The notes beneath the pieces are model-generated. The model made no database searches, was not told where the DNA came from, and saw only the letters and a program-made list of their open reading frames with translations. From Halobacteriovorax sp. GB3 (GTDB taxonomy: Bacteria > Bdellovibrionota > Bacteriovoracia > Bacteriovoracales > Bacteriovoracaceae), in contig NZ_JAQSLN010000004.1 of NCBI RefSeq assembly GCF_028649655.1, forward strand, positions 248,001-312,000: DNA of 64,000 nucleotides. Direction: 5' to 3'. Shown piece by piece: positions 42,007 through 52,199 of the stretch (positions are counted from its first letter, which is position 1; every line of letters starts with the position of its first letter). Made by a program: the position numbers and the translations under genes.

Positions 42007-42858
42007 TTATCGATGATATTTTAATGAAACATCTACACTTGGAGCTCCATAAGTTAAGGCCCCAACACTAATGGCATCAAGGCCATCAATAAGATATTCA
42101 TTTAAATTAGATAAGCGAATTCCTCCTGAGACTTCAAAAGTCACGCCAGAAGGCTTCTTAGCTACTGCTTGCTCAATCATCTCAGGTGTAAAGTTATCAA
42201 GCATTATGTGACGAATACCAAGTGAAAGTACATCATCAAGTTCATCCATGTTGTGAACTTCAACTTCAATCGGTGTATAGAAGCCTTTCATCGATTGAAA
42301 AAATTCAACAGCTTGCTTCACGCCACCAAAAAAACTTTTATGATTATCTTTTACCATCCATAGATCAGTTTGACCTAGGCGGTGATTGTGTCCTCCACCA
42401 ATACGAACAGCATATTTTTCAAGTGAACGATGTCCTGGAGTTGTTTTTCTCGTATCTAAAATAGAGACACCTTTTTCTTTTGCAATCTCAACAAATTGAT
42501 TCGTATAAGTTGCAATACTTGATGCTTGCTGTAGTAGGTTAAGAGCTATACGCTCGCCTGTTAAAGCAATTGAAAAAGGAAGTTCAAATTTAATTTCAGC
42601 TTTTTCTGATTTTAAAAACTTCTTTCCTTCATATTGTTCAAATGCTTCAAGCTTAAGATTTTCAGCTCCTAAATAACGAAACGCCTCTACGAAATAAGGA
42701 AGACCTGCCAAGATCATGTCATCTTTAATTTTAAGAGAACATTGCACCATATCTTTTGGTAAGCTCGACGTATAAAAAATATTTCTAGCGAGATCGTCTT
42801 CAGAAAAATAAAGCTCTAAATCCTTTCTAAGCGCCGTTGCAATAAGCATATTATTCAT
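42007..42858 (-). CDS. nadC: Quinolinate phosphoribosyltransferase
   Basis: The protein has 283 residues from the ATG at 42858 with AAGGA upstream; a longer form would start 30 bases earlier. The blocks NLLQQASSIAT, LDTRKTTPGHR and GGGHNHRLG are those of NadC, which converts quinolinate and PRPP to nicotinate mononucleotide. VSGGIRLSNL and GALTYGAPSVDVSL close the barrel. It is 26 bases upstream of nadB, likely in the same operon. Confidence 0.93.
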   Translation of the reverse strand: MNNMLIATALRKDLELYFSEDDLARNIFYTSSLPKDMVQCSLKIKDDMILAGLPYFVEAFRYLGAENLKLEAFEQYEGKKFLKSEKAEIKFELPFSIALTGERIALNLLQQASSIATYTNQFVEIAKEKGVSILDTRKTTPGHRSLEKYAVRIGGGHNHRLGQTDLWMVKDNHKSFFGGVKQAVEFFQSMKGFYTPIEVEVHNMDELDDVLSLGIRHIMLDNFTPEMIEQAVAKKPSGVTFEVSGGIRLSNLNEYLIDGLDAISVGALTYGAPSVDVSLKYHR

Positions 42859-42997
42859 TGTGATTCCTTTATTGTTGGACCTCAACATATACCACTAATG
42901 AACTCATTGTGTTAAGTCTTTGACCCACAGTGACATACATCTTAATTTTTAATTACTTAGAGAACTCTTATTTTTCAACGGCTTGCCTATAAAAGGC

Positions 42998-44125
42998 ATG
43001 GCCAGATATTGTTTTGTCTTCTCACTTTCTCTCTTATTTTTAATACTCTTCACTGAAAGAAAGCCCTTCTCATATACATGGAGAGGCACAAAACAAGTTA
43101 CCCTTTTAACGAATCTAACGAGTAATGAATTGTCTAAGTCATTTTTAAACGCAATTCTCCTAGGAGATAAGAAAAGCTTTCCAAGAGCATTAAAAAAGAA
43201 GTTTCAAAACCTAGGCCTTCTTCATCTCTTAACTCCCTCTGGTCTTCATTTAAGTTCTCTTATACTATTTCTAAGCTTTATTCTTAGAAAATTTACTAAG
43301 TCACATCGAATAAAGAACACTGTCATTGGTCTTTGTCTTTCCTCTGTTTTCTTTTTCCCAAAACTCTACTCATTAAAACGAATGGGTATTTTCTATCTTC
43401 TTTCAAAGTCACTTGGTAGCAAGTTTCAAAATCTCGATTTATGGTATTCCTTTTTAGCCACTATGCTAATCGACTTACTCGTTGGAAGTTTTCGCTACTC
43501 TCCACTTAGTTTCACTTATAGCTTCCTATTCTTTGGTTCCATTATGGCCTTAAAGGATAAGAATTTTCTTATCTTGCCTTCTCTTTATTTGGGGCAAATG
43601 ATTATCTCTTACTTCCAATTTGAGAGTATCTATCTTCTAGGACCATTATTTGGCTTTGCTCTAACCTCTCTGTTTACATTACTCTTTCCTCTCATTCTCA
43701 TTTTGTTACCACTAGGTTATTTCAACTACTTTTTCAGTGAATATCTTATAAAAATATTTCTCTCACTCGTTCATCTTTCAAATTCTCTGGCCACTGAAGG
43801 ACCTAAGTTTTTTGCAAGTACAATTATCATTATCTGTGTGTTTCAAATGATTCGAACGAGGAGACCTGGCTGGGTTCTGGTTCTCCTATTCTTCCAGACC
43901 CAGCCTCTTTTAAATGCTCCAAAAAGCACTTATAGAAAGACTCCTCATAATAATGACTATGTTCTTAAACCAGCAAGTGACATGACTCATTTAAAGAGAA
44001 CAAGAAGAGGATATAAGAGTTGGCATCCCTATCTTATTGTATGCAACAACGTTCTTTATCAGTATCACTATGAAAGAAAATGTAGGATAGAAAATAAAGA
44101 CCCACCAAAGAGGTGGGCCTTATAA
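42998..44125 (+). CDS. ComEC/Rec2-like competence membrane protein, lacking the metallo-beta-lactamase domain
   Basis: The protein has about 375 residues. The segment HLLTPSGLHLSSL is the signature of the ComEC competence domain, and six or more hydrophobic helices follow. In full-length ComEC a C-terminal metallo-beta-lactamase-like nuclease domain follows; here the protein ends after about 60 polar residues. A start at 42998 (ATG) or a TTG 15 bases earlier are both possible. The last codons form half of the terminator of the E1 gene on the other strand. Confidence 0.75.
   Translation: MARYCFVFSLSLLFLILFTERKPFSYTWRGTKQVTLLTNLTSNELSKSFLNAILLGDKKSFPRALKKKFQNLGLLHLLTPSGLHLSSLILFLSFILRKFTKSHRIKNTVIGLCLSSVFFFPKLYSLKRMGIFYLLSKSLGSKFQNLDLWYSFLATMLIDLLVGSFRYSPLSFTYSFLFFGSIMALKDKNFLILPSLYLGQMIISYFQFESIYLLGPLFGFALTSLFTLLFPLILILLPLGYFNYFFSEYLIKIFLSLVHLSNSLATEGPKFFASTIIIICVFQMIRTRRPGWVLVLLFFQTQPLLNAPKSTYRKTPHNNDYVLKPASDMTHLKRTRRGYKSWHPYLIVCNNVLYQYHYERKCRIENKDPPKRWAL
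44092..44117 (-). terminator. Intrinsic terminator of the E1 gene, inside the opposite CDS
   Basis: A CCCACC / GGTGGG stem with a 5-base loop (44101-44117) is followed on the minus strand by TCTTTATTTT. It lies within the final codons of the ComEC-like gene. Confidence 0.8.
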
Positions 44126-44134
44126 AAGAAAATT

Positions 44135-46327
44135 TTAGTAAGATAGAAGTTTTTTAAGCTCTTCATACACATCACTAACTTGAGGAAGAAGATAATCCTC
44201 AGAAGTCGGACAATATGCAATGTGAGAGTCTTTAGCAGCAACACGAAGAATTGGAGCATCGAGCGCTTCAAAACACTCTTCGTTCACTCTTGCTGCAATT
44301 TCTCCAGCGAAACCTGAAGTCTTCGTCTCTTCGTGACAAACAAGAAGTCTATTTGTCTTAGAAAGAGATTCTTTAATCGCATCCATATCAAAAGGAGCAA
44401 GAGTTCTAAGGTCGATAACTTCAATAGTTTTACCAGTCTCTTCCTCTACTTTTTTAGCAGCATCAATTGATTTTTGAACAAGGGCTCCCCAAGCAACAAC
44501 AGTAGCGTCACTACCTTGCTTACAGATTCTCGCTTTACCAAAAGGAATCATATACTCCTCTCCTGGATCAGCAGTTCTGTTATAACCTTGGTAGTAAAGG
44601 TGTTTGTGCTCTAGAAACATAACAGGGTCATCACAACGAATTGCCGTTCTAAGAAGACCTGCAGCATCAGCAGCATTTGATGGGAAGACAACGCGAACAC
44701 CTGGAATGTGAGTGTAAAGAGATTCACCACATTGCGAGTGATACATTGCTCCACCTCTTAGGTATCCTCCGATTGGAACACGGACAACCATTGGTGATTT
44801 AAAGTCTCCACCAGAGCGGTAACGAGTTGTCGCCATCTCGTTTTTAAGTTGCATATAAGCTGTCCAGATATAGTCAAAGAATTGAATCTCTACAACTGGC
44901 TTAAGTCCTCTCATTGACATACCAATGGCACGACCAACAATGTTGGCTTCAGCAAGTGGTGAGTTGAAAACTTGTCCTTCTTTTGAAGCTCTTTGAACTC
45001 CAGAAGAAACCTTAAATACTCCACCCTTTCCTTTAAGGTCTGGATTGTCGAGTTTTTCAAGTTGCGAGAAGTCTGCAACATCTTCACCAAACATTCTTAA
45101 GAATGGGTTCTTAGAGAACTCACTTTTTAGAACTGAGTTGATAGCAGAGGCCATTGGAACATCATCTTTTCCTTCAAATGTTCCTGCAACATCAAATTCT
45201 GAAGAAGTAGGATCAACATCTTCTGAGTATAGGTGTTTCATCGAATCTTCTGGCTTTGGCCATTCAGTATCAATTGCACGCTTCATTTCTTCTCTAACAT
45301 GAGTTGAAACTTCCGCAAGAAGTTCTTCAACTTCTGTTTCGCTCATAACTCCACCTTCAACAAGTGTCTTTGGATAAGAGTTAAAAACATCAATTTCTTT
45401 TTCCTCTGCAAGCTCTTCAGAAGTTCTATACATAGATTGATCATCAGAGAGAGAGTGAGAATAAGGTCTCGTTACGTGAGAGTGAAGAAGGACTGGTCCC
45501 TTTCCACTTCTAATATGCTTCGCTGCTTTTTCGAAAGCTTCATAAGATTCGATTGGGCAGTTACCATCACATTCAATAACTTTTAATCCAGGGAATTCAT
45601 CAAGTGCTTTTGAAATCGATCCACCTGGAGTTTGAACAAATGTTGGAGTTGAAATAGCGTAACCGTTATCTTCAACGTGAAAGAGTACTGGTAGTTTGTT
45701 AACACAAGCAGTAGTCATTGCTTCCCAGAATTCACCTTGAGATGTTGTTCCATCACCACATGAAGTATAAACAACTTCTTGATCTTCTAATTTGAAGTTT
45801 GAAACATCAACACCATCAGTGTCTCTAAGCTTTTGAAGGAAAAGTCCCGCTTCAGCAACACCACATGCTTGAAGAAATTGTGTTCCAGTACAAGAAGACT
45901 TTTGAACGATATTAAGGTTTACGTTACCCCAGTGAGCTGGCATCTGACGCCCGTGAGTTGCTGTATCACCAATATTTCCATTGGCCTGACAAAGCATTTC
46001 GTAAGCCGTTACACCAAGTCCTGTACAAAGAGCGCGGTCTCTATAATATGGAATAAACCAGTCGTGTTTTGGTTTTAAAACTTTTGCTGCAGCAGTTAGA
46101 ACACCTTCGTGTCCAGCACCTGAAATTTGGAAGAAGGCAACTGATTGCTTCTTCATTGTGATCTCAGCGTCATCTAACTTACGCGAAAGAAAGATATTTC
46201 TAAGCATATCTTTGAGATCATCGTTTGAAAGCTTTAGCTTCTTAGCTAGCTTCATCTTTTTTTCAATCAATTTTGCACGTGATTCTTTTTTTGCTTTCAT
46301 TGATTTTCCTTTAGTTTTATCGAGCAT
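44135..46327 (-). CDS. 2-oxoacid dehydrogenase E1, fused alpha and beta subunits
   Basis: The protein has 730 residues. The N-terminal part (about 40-370) is E1 alpha, with the thiamine-diphosphate site GDGTTSQGEFWEA and VEDNGYAIS. The C-terminal part (about 395-730) is E1 beta, with EDVADFSQLEK, VRVPIGGYLRGG and LLVCHEETKTSGF. It decarboxylates branched-chain or related 2-oxoacids and passes the acyl group to lipoyl E2. The start is preceded by GAGGA. A lipoyl E2 gene is not in the window. With leucine dehydrogenase at 52200 it suggests branched-chain amino acid catabolism. Confidence 0.9.
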   Translation of the reverse strand: MLDKTKGKSMKAKKESRAKLIEKKMKLAKKLKLSNDDLKDMLRNIFLSRKLDDAEITMKKQSVAFFQISGAGHEGVLTAAAKVLKPKHDWFIPYYRDRALCTGLGVTAYEMLCQANGNIGDTATHGRQMPAHWGNVNLNIVQKSSCTGTQFLQACGVAEAGLFLQKLRDTDGVDVSNFKLEDQEVVYTSCGDGTTSQGEFWEAMTTACVNKLPVLFHVEDNGYAISTPTFVQTPGGSISKALDEFPGLKVIECDGNCPIESYEAFEKAAKHIRSGKGPVLLHSHVTRPYSHSLSDDQSMYRTSEELAEEKEIDVFNSYPKTLVEGGVMSETEVEELLAEVSTHVREEMKRAIDTEWPKPEDSMKHLYSEDVDPTSSEFDVAGTFEGKDDVPMASAINSVLKSEFSKNPFLRMFGEDVADFSQLEKLDNPDLKGKGGVFKVSSGVQRASKEGQVFNSPLAEANIVGRAIGMSMRGLKPVVEIQFFDYIWTAYMQLKNEMATTRYRSGGDFKSPMVVRVPIGGYLRGGAMYHSQCGESLYTHIPGVRVVFPSNAADAAGLLRTAIRCDDPVMFLEHKHLYYQGYNRTADPGEEYMIPFGKARICKQGSDATVVAWGALVQKSIDAAKKVEEETGKTIEVIDLRTLAPFDMDAIKESLSKTNRLLVCHEETKTSGFAGEIAARVNEECFEALDAPILRVAAKDSHIAYCPTSEDYLLPQVSDVYEELKKLLSY

Positions 46328-46462
46328 AGGAAATCCTCAAGTAGATAGTGTTGTTCTTTGAAAAATGCTAGGAAACATTACCCAAACAACAGGCATTTGT
46401 CTAAATTTTGCTATGCGCGAGGCGACATGTTCAGAAGGGGAATCGAATGATTTTAAGGACTT

Positions 46463-47572
46463 CTAGAATCCTGAGGAAATAGTCATTGAGAAACGGCGAT
46501 CCTCTGTGCCCTCATAGTCTTCATCACTATTTTCAACAGCATATGTTGTGAGATCGAATTCGAGTTTTCTTGTTTTAATTCCAAGGCCTGCTGAACCAAA
46601 TCCATCACCGTAACCAAACCTTAGAAAGAATGTACGAGCAATATCGAGCTCAGATCCAAGAGTTAATTTTCTCTTTGTACTAACACCTTCATACTCTGAA
46701 CCAAAGTCTTTCCAGTTTACTTCCCAGTGCCAACGAATTAATTTTCCAATTTGCGGTGTCACAGAAAAGCCTAAGTCCATTGAATTGAGGATTTTATCTG
46801 GTTTACCTTTTCCACTAGCATTACCAAAGTCCTGTTCTGTTGCATTGTGCATATTCGCAGCAAACGTTGGTAACCATTGAACAGGAAGAGTTAACTTAAC
46901 CCCACTGTTAATGATCGCAGCAGAACCTTTATAATAATCAGCTTCACCAAGTTCTATTGTAATGTCAGGGTCCGATTCACCTAAGGACTCTTTTCTCATA
47001 AGCCATGTCACGGAACTTCCAATTTTAAAGACACCGCCAAAGAGAGAAACGTTGATACCAACGTAAGGTCCATGATCTCTTCTCCATGCGTACTTAAATT
47101 GAGAGCCAGTCTCAGAGCTCAAACTCGCTTTTTGGCGAATCGAAAGAAGGTATCCAAAAGAAATATAGCGTGCTGTAAAATTAGGTAGAAAATTGAAACG
47201 TGAATGAGAAATATGACCAGGATTGTCTTTTAAAAGCTGTCTGGTTCCATCAATTGAAAATCCTTTCGTAATATTTCCTGCAGCATCTGTGATGCTTCCA
47301 CCAGCACCGGTTTTAAGCCATCCCTTATTCACTTCTAAGTGAAGATTACTCAAGTGAAGATGTGGAAAGCGAACTGTTCCTAATCCGGCGGGGTTATAAA
47401 ACACTGACGAGCTATCATCGACCTTAGCAATATAAGCATTTCCCATGGCAAGAGCTCGCCCCGACGTTGCGAGTTCTGGAAAAACAGCATCTTCAAAATC
47501 GAGTGCAAAGGCACTTGAAAAAGTGAGAGAAAGTGCAGTGGAAATAAGGGAGAGGTTTTTCAATAATCTCAT
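46463..47572 (-). CDS. Outer-membrane beta-barrel protein (FadL/PorV-like)
   Basis: The protein has 369 residues with a signal peptide (RLLKNLSLISTALSLTFSSA) and the segment ALAMGNAYIAKVDDSSSVFYN, a conserved N-terminal feature of PorV/FadL-type proteins, followed by alternating beta-strands and a terminal Phe. It probably transports hydrophobic compounds or serves as an envelope channel. No ribosome site is strong. It stands alone between the E1 gene and a HAD gene. Confidence 0.75.
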   Translation of the reverse strand: MRLLKNLSLISTALSLTFSSAFALDFEDAVFPELATSGRALAMGNAYIAKVDDSSSVFYNPAGLGTVRFPHLHLSNLHLEVNKGWLKTGAGGSITDAAGNITKGFSIDGTRQLLKDNPGHISHSRFNFLPNFTARYISFGYLLSIRQKASLSSETGSQFKYAWRRDHGPYVGINVSLFGGVFKIGSSVTWLMRKESLGESDPDITIELGEADYYKGSAAIINSGVKLTLPVQWLPTFAANMHNATEQDFGNASGKGKPDKILNSMDLGFSVTPQIGKLIRWHWEVNWKDFGSEYEGVSTKRKLTLGSELDIARTFFLRFGYGDGFGSAGLGIKTRKLEFDLTTYAVENSDEDYEGTEDRRFSMTISSGF

Positions 47573-47640
47573 CAAGAAAATTATAGGAAAAACCCCCGTT
47601 AATTAGTAGTGCGTTATATTTGCCTCTAAAGAAGGCTCTT

Positions 47641-48228
47641 TTAGAGAATACACTCCGATGGAATTGGTCGGGCATAATTTTCATCAATATAAGACTCGAG
47701 AATCTCGAGAGGAACGTACATTCCCTGACTTTCTTTATCAAATAAATGACCTGCAATTCCCATGGATTCGGCCTTCAATACTTCTCTCTCATTCTCTGAG
47801 ATATAAATACTCGGGCACTCTCCTGCTCTACTTAAAGCTCTTAAAAAAAGAATATCCGCTGGCTTTAATTCATTATTATTCAATGGCAGAAGTATCTCAT
47901 CAAAAAGGCTCCAATCAAACTGCTCTTTATCATTCCACTTTGATTGAATAAGTGTTTTTAATGTTTGCAGCTTTTCTTCGTAACTCATTCCAAAGGTCTC
48001 AGGAATATTGGAAATGATCCCAATGTGAAGCCCCATTTTTCGGAGCGACTCAAGGTAAGCCTTTGCTCCATCAAAATAGTGGAAACCTTTTTTGTCTTTA
48101 GTGTTAACAATCGTATCCCCTAAATCAAAAAAGACCCATTGATGGCGAGTGTTTCCTTTAGCGCTCATACTAACAGCACCGGTCATAAGAAAAGTAAGAA
48201 CTTTTAGATTAATTAGAAGCTTTTTCAT
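47641..48228 (-). CDS. Secreted HAD-like hydrolase
   Basis: The protein has 195 residues. A signal peptide-like start (LLINLKVLTFLMTGAVSMSA) precedes WVFFDLGDTIV, the HAD motif I (D-x-G-D-T), and IGIISNIPE is the motif II region. Motif III Lys (LKPAD) and the later acidic SENERE fit the fold. HAD enzymes are usually phosphatases. Export is uncommon but known. The substrate is unknown. Confidence 0.7.
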   Translation of the reverse strand: MKKLLINLKVLTFLMTGAVSMSAKGNTRHQWVFFDLGDTIVNTKDKKGFHYFDGAKAYLESLRKMGLHIGIISNIPETFGMSYEEKLQTLKTLIQSKWNDKEQFDWSLFDEILLPLNNNELKPADILFLRALSRAGECPSIYISENEREVLKAESMGIAGHLFDKESQGMYVPLEILESYIDENYARPIPSECIL

Positions 48229-48331
48229 CCCCTACTCCTTGAAGATGTTTATCTCTTATAATTATCTCATAATCTCTTTTTTCTACCTTGATTTACATCA
48301 GTAAAATTGAACTACTTTTGAAGGATTAAAC

Positions 48332-49162
48332 ATGATTGCCCTTGGATTTATAACCGTCCCTTTTGTTCTAATCTCGATTTATTTCTTATCTATTCATTTT
48401 CTTTTTAAGAGATATGGACAAAGAGTCCGCGGGAAAATTGTTGGTGTTGAAAAGTATATAAGCCGAACAAATACTTCAAGTTCAAGAACAAGTAGCATTA
48501 TGTATGCTCCAATTGTATCTTTTGTTTCGAATTCAGGAGAGGAGATTTATGTTCAATCAGGCTCGAAGAATATCATTAATTATCAAATTGGTGATCGTCT
48601 CGATATTTTGAGACTTCATCACAATGATCGCCATATTAAGTTTGATAATAAGACACATCTAATCTTTGGAATCATTTTTGGATTTTTTGGATTTGGTGGT
48701 CATGCCACTTTTTTATTTTCTAATGAAAATTCAGTTGTAACAAAAGTATTGATAAGTTCATTAATTTTTATTCTTCCTCTTTTATTGAAAAGGATTCTTG
48801 TAAAAAAGAGACTCTGGTCAAAAGTGAAGGACTCCTACTATTCAAATACAAAAACGATTAATAAAGATGAGTTAAATGAGAAAGACATTTTCTGGAGTAA
48901 TCAGGATATATTAAAAGAACAAAAGGCACATTCTAAGATAGGTCTGGCTATCTCTTTTATATTTTTCTTTATTATCTTATTTATCTATAATTTAATTTGG
49001 AAAAAACTTTCTTTGAGTTCTAAAGAAGTCGTTACTAAGTTAATTCAAAGTCCAATGCTTCTTACGCAAGAATCAGATCCTCTCATCTTCATTTTTCTAT
49101 CAGGACTACTCTTCGTTCCGGCTTGTTTATATAGTTTATGGTATTCTTACAAAAGGCTTTAA
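48332..49162 (+). CDS. DUF3592-like integral membrane protein
   Basis: The protein has 276 residues with at least four hydrophobic segments: the N-terminus, a paired GIIFGFFGFG / LISSLIFILPLLL region and a C-terminal FIFLSGLLFVPACLY. The segment GQRVRGKIVGVEKY followed by a beta-rich extracytoplasmic part fits DUF3592. The ATG has GAAGGA upstream. No function is known. Confidence 0.7.
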   Translation: MIALGFITVPFVLISIYFLSIHFLFKRYGQRVRGKIVGVEKYISRTNTSSSRTSSIMYAPIVSFVSNSGEEIYVQSGSKNIINYQIGDRLDILRLHHNDRHIKFDNKTHLIFGIIFGFFGFGGHATFLFSNENSVVTKVLISSLIFILPLLLKRILVKKRLWSKVKDSYYSNTKTINKDELNEKDIFWSNQDILKEQKAHSKIGLAISFIFFFIILFIYNLIWKKLSLSSKEVVTKLIQSPMLLTQESDPLIFIFLSGLLFVPACLYSLWYSYKRL

Positions 49163-52048
49163 CTACTGAGCAGCTACACCGATTCTTCTCATTTTCAAAT
49201 AGAGTTCGCGATAAGACTCTTCGATTTCCTTAGCTTCAGTAGAACTTAGATCATAGCCTTCTTTAAGTTTCTGATAATGACCTTTCGTCAATTTTTTAAA
49301 ATCATCTACAGCAACGATAAGTTCATCTTGTTCGTCAATTATGCGATTAGACCGATCCACAAGACCTTGCGCACTTTGCTGGATATCATCATAGAACATT
49401 TTTTTCTTCTCCATAATAACATCAACACTTGCACGATAATGTTTATCTTTATTATATTTTGTCTGATCAAATAGGTTCTTTTCAAGAGGTAGTCCTGGGT
49501 GAAACTTTTCACCATGTTCTTTTAGAAGTCTTCTATATTCATAGATATCTTTTGGATTAACATAACGATAATATTTTAAATCGTCTGCAAAGCTAATGGC
49601 CGCTGAACCAGTCCTATAATCGAAATCAAGTCTCGTATCTTTAGATTTCTTCGCAACTGCTACAACATTAACAACTTTAGCTGCATTTGTTTTTGTTTGC
49701 TCGGCCATGAAGATAGCATCATCAATGGCAACATCCATTGCGCGAGCTTCTTTCTCGAAATTGGGAAGTTTAGGATTCAAATCATTCAAACCTTTTTCAA
49801 TTGGTTCATCAAAACGAGAAAGTTTTTTAAAGTTCTCTCTCATATCCCAAAATCCTTGGTTCGCAAAATTATATAATTCTTCACTAGACTGATATCTCTT
49901 ATATCCCGTTTTTCCTAATGACGCTCCATTCTCTGCCTTAAACTCAGAATGATATGGACTTTCATAATTTTCGAAACTTCGCTCTCTTTGGAAATAACGA
50001 TGTTGAAATTCATGGCGAGTTGTTCCAGCAATCTTCCCTTCATTCAATAAAGGTCCAATGTCACTCATTTTTAGATAAAGCCCTTTCGTTGGATCGTTAA
50101 TTCCATGAGCGGTTAAAAAGTTTAGGCGATAAGGGTCAAATATTATCTTTAATTCTGAAGGATCTTTGTAATCTAAAACTCTAGCTCCATTTTGTGTTAA
50201 ATCTTCATCCACACCATTTTCTACAGAGGCGTAATATCTTTTCAAGTTTCCTGTAGCATCATTATTTTGACTTAGAAATTTAATAATTTTTGCACTTGGT
50301 ATTCCTGCTTCCTCTAGTTGTTCAAATGATAATTCAATAAAAGGTCTCTTGTCCTCCTTATCAAAAGCAACAGTATAAGGAACATCCATCTCTTTAAGAA
50401 AAAGCTCATATTCAATAAGAGAATCTCCGTGTAACGAAAGTGCCTCTTTCTTCAATTGATAAAACTTTTCATATCCAAAAGCATTAATTAATTCTGCTGT
50501 ATCTGAAGGTCTTGGGGATTTTTTTCCAAGGCCCTTCCACGCTATGGAGAATGGGTCATTCTCGTAGAAGTATTCCTCACCCTCATTAATATAATCATGA
50601 TTAATACTTTCTCTTCTTTTCATTAACTGTACCTCAGAGCTCTGAGCACTTACCATAGGCTTTGCCTTAGCTAATCTAGAGAATCCTGGAGATACAGCAT
50701 CTAAAAGAGAAAAGTAGCTATTTAATACAAGTGTCTTCTCTCTTTCTGTTAACTTCTCTTGATCAATAATTTGAGAGTGGGCCAATCCTTTATCTAATAA
50801 AAGATCGTGATAACTTTTATAAGTTTCATGGGCCCCATAAACTCCAAATCCAATACCACCAGCAATAGTTGCAGCAACAAAAACTCCTCCTGGGATAAAG
50901 CTCATTGCAATAAGCCCTCCTCCAGCAAGGAGTAATCCCCAATTGGCATCTGGATTCTCAGGGTTCTCATCAATCATTTTACAATGGGCCATCTGAAAAA
51001 GAGCTTGATCGCCATTGTTAATTGACTCCTGATATAGAGAGGTCATAAGGGCCGGATGATTGTGTAACTGATCAATATTGCCATCACACAACTCTTTCAT
51101 CGAATTATTTATGTCTTTTAGGGCCTGCGCTTCCTTGGCCTCATAATTAAAGGCTAACTTTTTAAGATCATCTTCATTTGTTATTTTCTTCTCATTCTCT
51201 TTCAAATAACTATTAATATAGTTGGCGACGTTTCTACCATCTGTAGAGCGATGAAGATCATGTCTAAAGAGAGATTGGTTGTAACTGTGTTTGGAGTCTC
51301 CAATTTTATCTGAAAAATGTTTTTCAAGATTCAACTGAAGCTTTGATCTTTTCATCTCACCTGTCGGATATTGAAAAAGATTCTTTCCTCTTTCAAATAA
51401 TTGTGGAAATTGATTAGAAAGAGCAATGAGTTCGCGATTTAGGCCATAGATTTGTTTTTCTAAATCTCTCTTTTTATCGTAGGCCTCTCTAAGTTTTTCT
51501 GCCTCTTGTTGGCTTCTAACATTTCTTGGAAGATAGATAGAATCTTTCTTACTTTTTAATTCTTCAATTTCTTCAAAAACCGATTCAGCAAAAACAGAAG
51601 CATTCATTAAAGACTTAACCGCCTCTTGTCTTTTCGTCTCTTCTTTATCAGATAACTTACCGTTCTTTGGAGTAGGATATGAGACCCCAAACTTTGCCAA
51701 GCAAGACTTTACTTCTCGATCTAGCCCCACAGGCTTCTCCGTTGGAAAAGATTCGAGTTTCTTTGCATAGAGACTAGAAAGAACAGACAGAGCTCTTTGG
51801 GCCATCTTTTTTTCAAGAGATTTGGAATACCCTTCAACATTGTAATCACTAAATTTTTGCGCAAATTCCATTAGATCATTTGCAGAGCTTTCCTCTTTTC
51901 TCTCAAGACAAGAAGAGATTTTAGATTGGATGTCTCCATCAACTTTCTTGCAATAAGTTGGAAGTGCATGTGTTTCATTTAATAGGAATGTGAGTACGAA
52001 TAACGTGGTCGCTCTAGCAATTTTTAACATAGGAATATTATCGGTCAT
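49163..52048 (-). CDS. Large secreted protein with HExxH motif
   Basis: The protein has 961 residues. An N-terminal hydrophobic stretch (KIARATTLFVLTFLLN) looks like a signal peptide. Helical and coiled-coil parts make up the first third, and a hydrophobic segment (SFIPGGVFVAATIAGGIGFG) lies near 390. TTRHEFQHRYF near residue 680 carries an HExxH zinc-ligand pair; I could not identify a third ligand. It may be a membrane-associated or secreted zinc protease. The family is not recognised. Confidence 0.65.
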   Translation of the reverse strand: MTDNIPMLKIARATTLFVLTFLLNETHALPTYCKKVDGDIQSKISSCLERKEESSANDLMEFAQKFSDYNVEGYSKSLEKKMAQRALSVLSSLYAKKLESFPTEKPVGLDREVKSCLAKFGVSYPTPKNGKLSDKEETKRQEAVKSLMNASVFAESVFEEIEELKSKKDSIYLPRNVRSQQEAEKLREAYDKKRDLEKQIYGLNRELIALSNQFPQLFERGKNLFQYPTGEMKRSKLQLNLEKHFSDKIGDSKHSYNQSLFRHDLHRSTDGRNVANYINSYLKENEKKITNEDDLKKLAFNYEAKEAQALKDINNSMKELCDGNIDQLHNHPALMTSLYQESINNGDQALFQMAHCKMIDENPENPDANWGLLLAGGGLIAMSFIPGGVFVAATIAGGIGFGVYGAHETYKSYHDLLLDKGLAHSQIIDQEKLTEREKTLVLNSYFSLLDAVSPGFSRLAKAKPMVSAQSSEVQLMKRRESINHDYINEGEEYFYENDPFSIAWKGLGKKSPRPSDTAELINAFGYEKFYQLKKEALSLHGDSLIEYELFLKEMDVPYTVAFDKEDKRPFIELSFEQLEEAGIPSAKIIKFLSQNNDATGNLKRYYASVENGVDEDLTQNGARVLDYKDPSELKIIFDPYRLNFLTAHGINDPTKGLYLKMSDIGPLLNEGKIAGTTRHEFQHRYFQRERSFENYESPYHSEFKAENGASLGKTGYKRYQSSEELYNFANQGFWDMRENFKKLSRFDEPIEKGLNDLNPKLPNFEKEARAMDVAIDDAIFMAEQTKTNAAKVVNVVAVAKKSKDTRLDFDYRTGSAAISFADDLKYYRYVNPKDIYEYRRLLKEHGEKFHPGLPLEKNLFDQTKYNKDKHYRASVDVIMEKKKMFYDDIQQSAQGLVDRSNRIIDEQDELIVAVDDFKKLTKGHYQKLKEGYDLSSTEAKEIEESYRELYLKMRRIGVAAQ

Positions 52049-52157
52049 TGCACAGATTTCTCTTAGAAAAATCTCTTAAACAACTGAAATTACATAAACA
52101 GAGGAAAATCTACATGCCAATAATAGATGTCTATAAATATGAATGAAAGGAATGAGG

Positions 52158-52185
52158 AAAAAAAAGGCCCTCGAAAATGAGGGCC
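52158..52185 (-). terminator. Intrinsic terminator of the leucine dehydrogenase gene
   Basis: GGCCCTC (52166-52172) and GAGGGCC (52179-52185) form a 7-bp stem with a 6-base loop, followed on the minus strand by eight T residues. It lies 15 bases past the end of the gene at 52200. Confidence 0.9.
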
Positions 52186-52199
52186 CTATTTAAAAAGAA

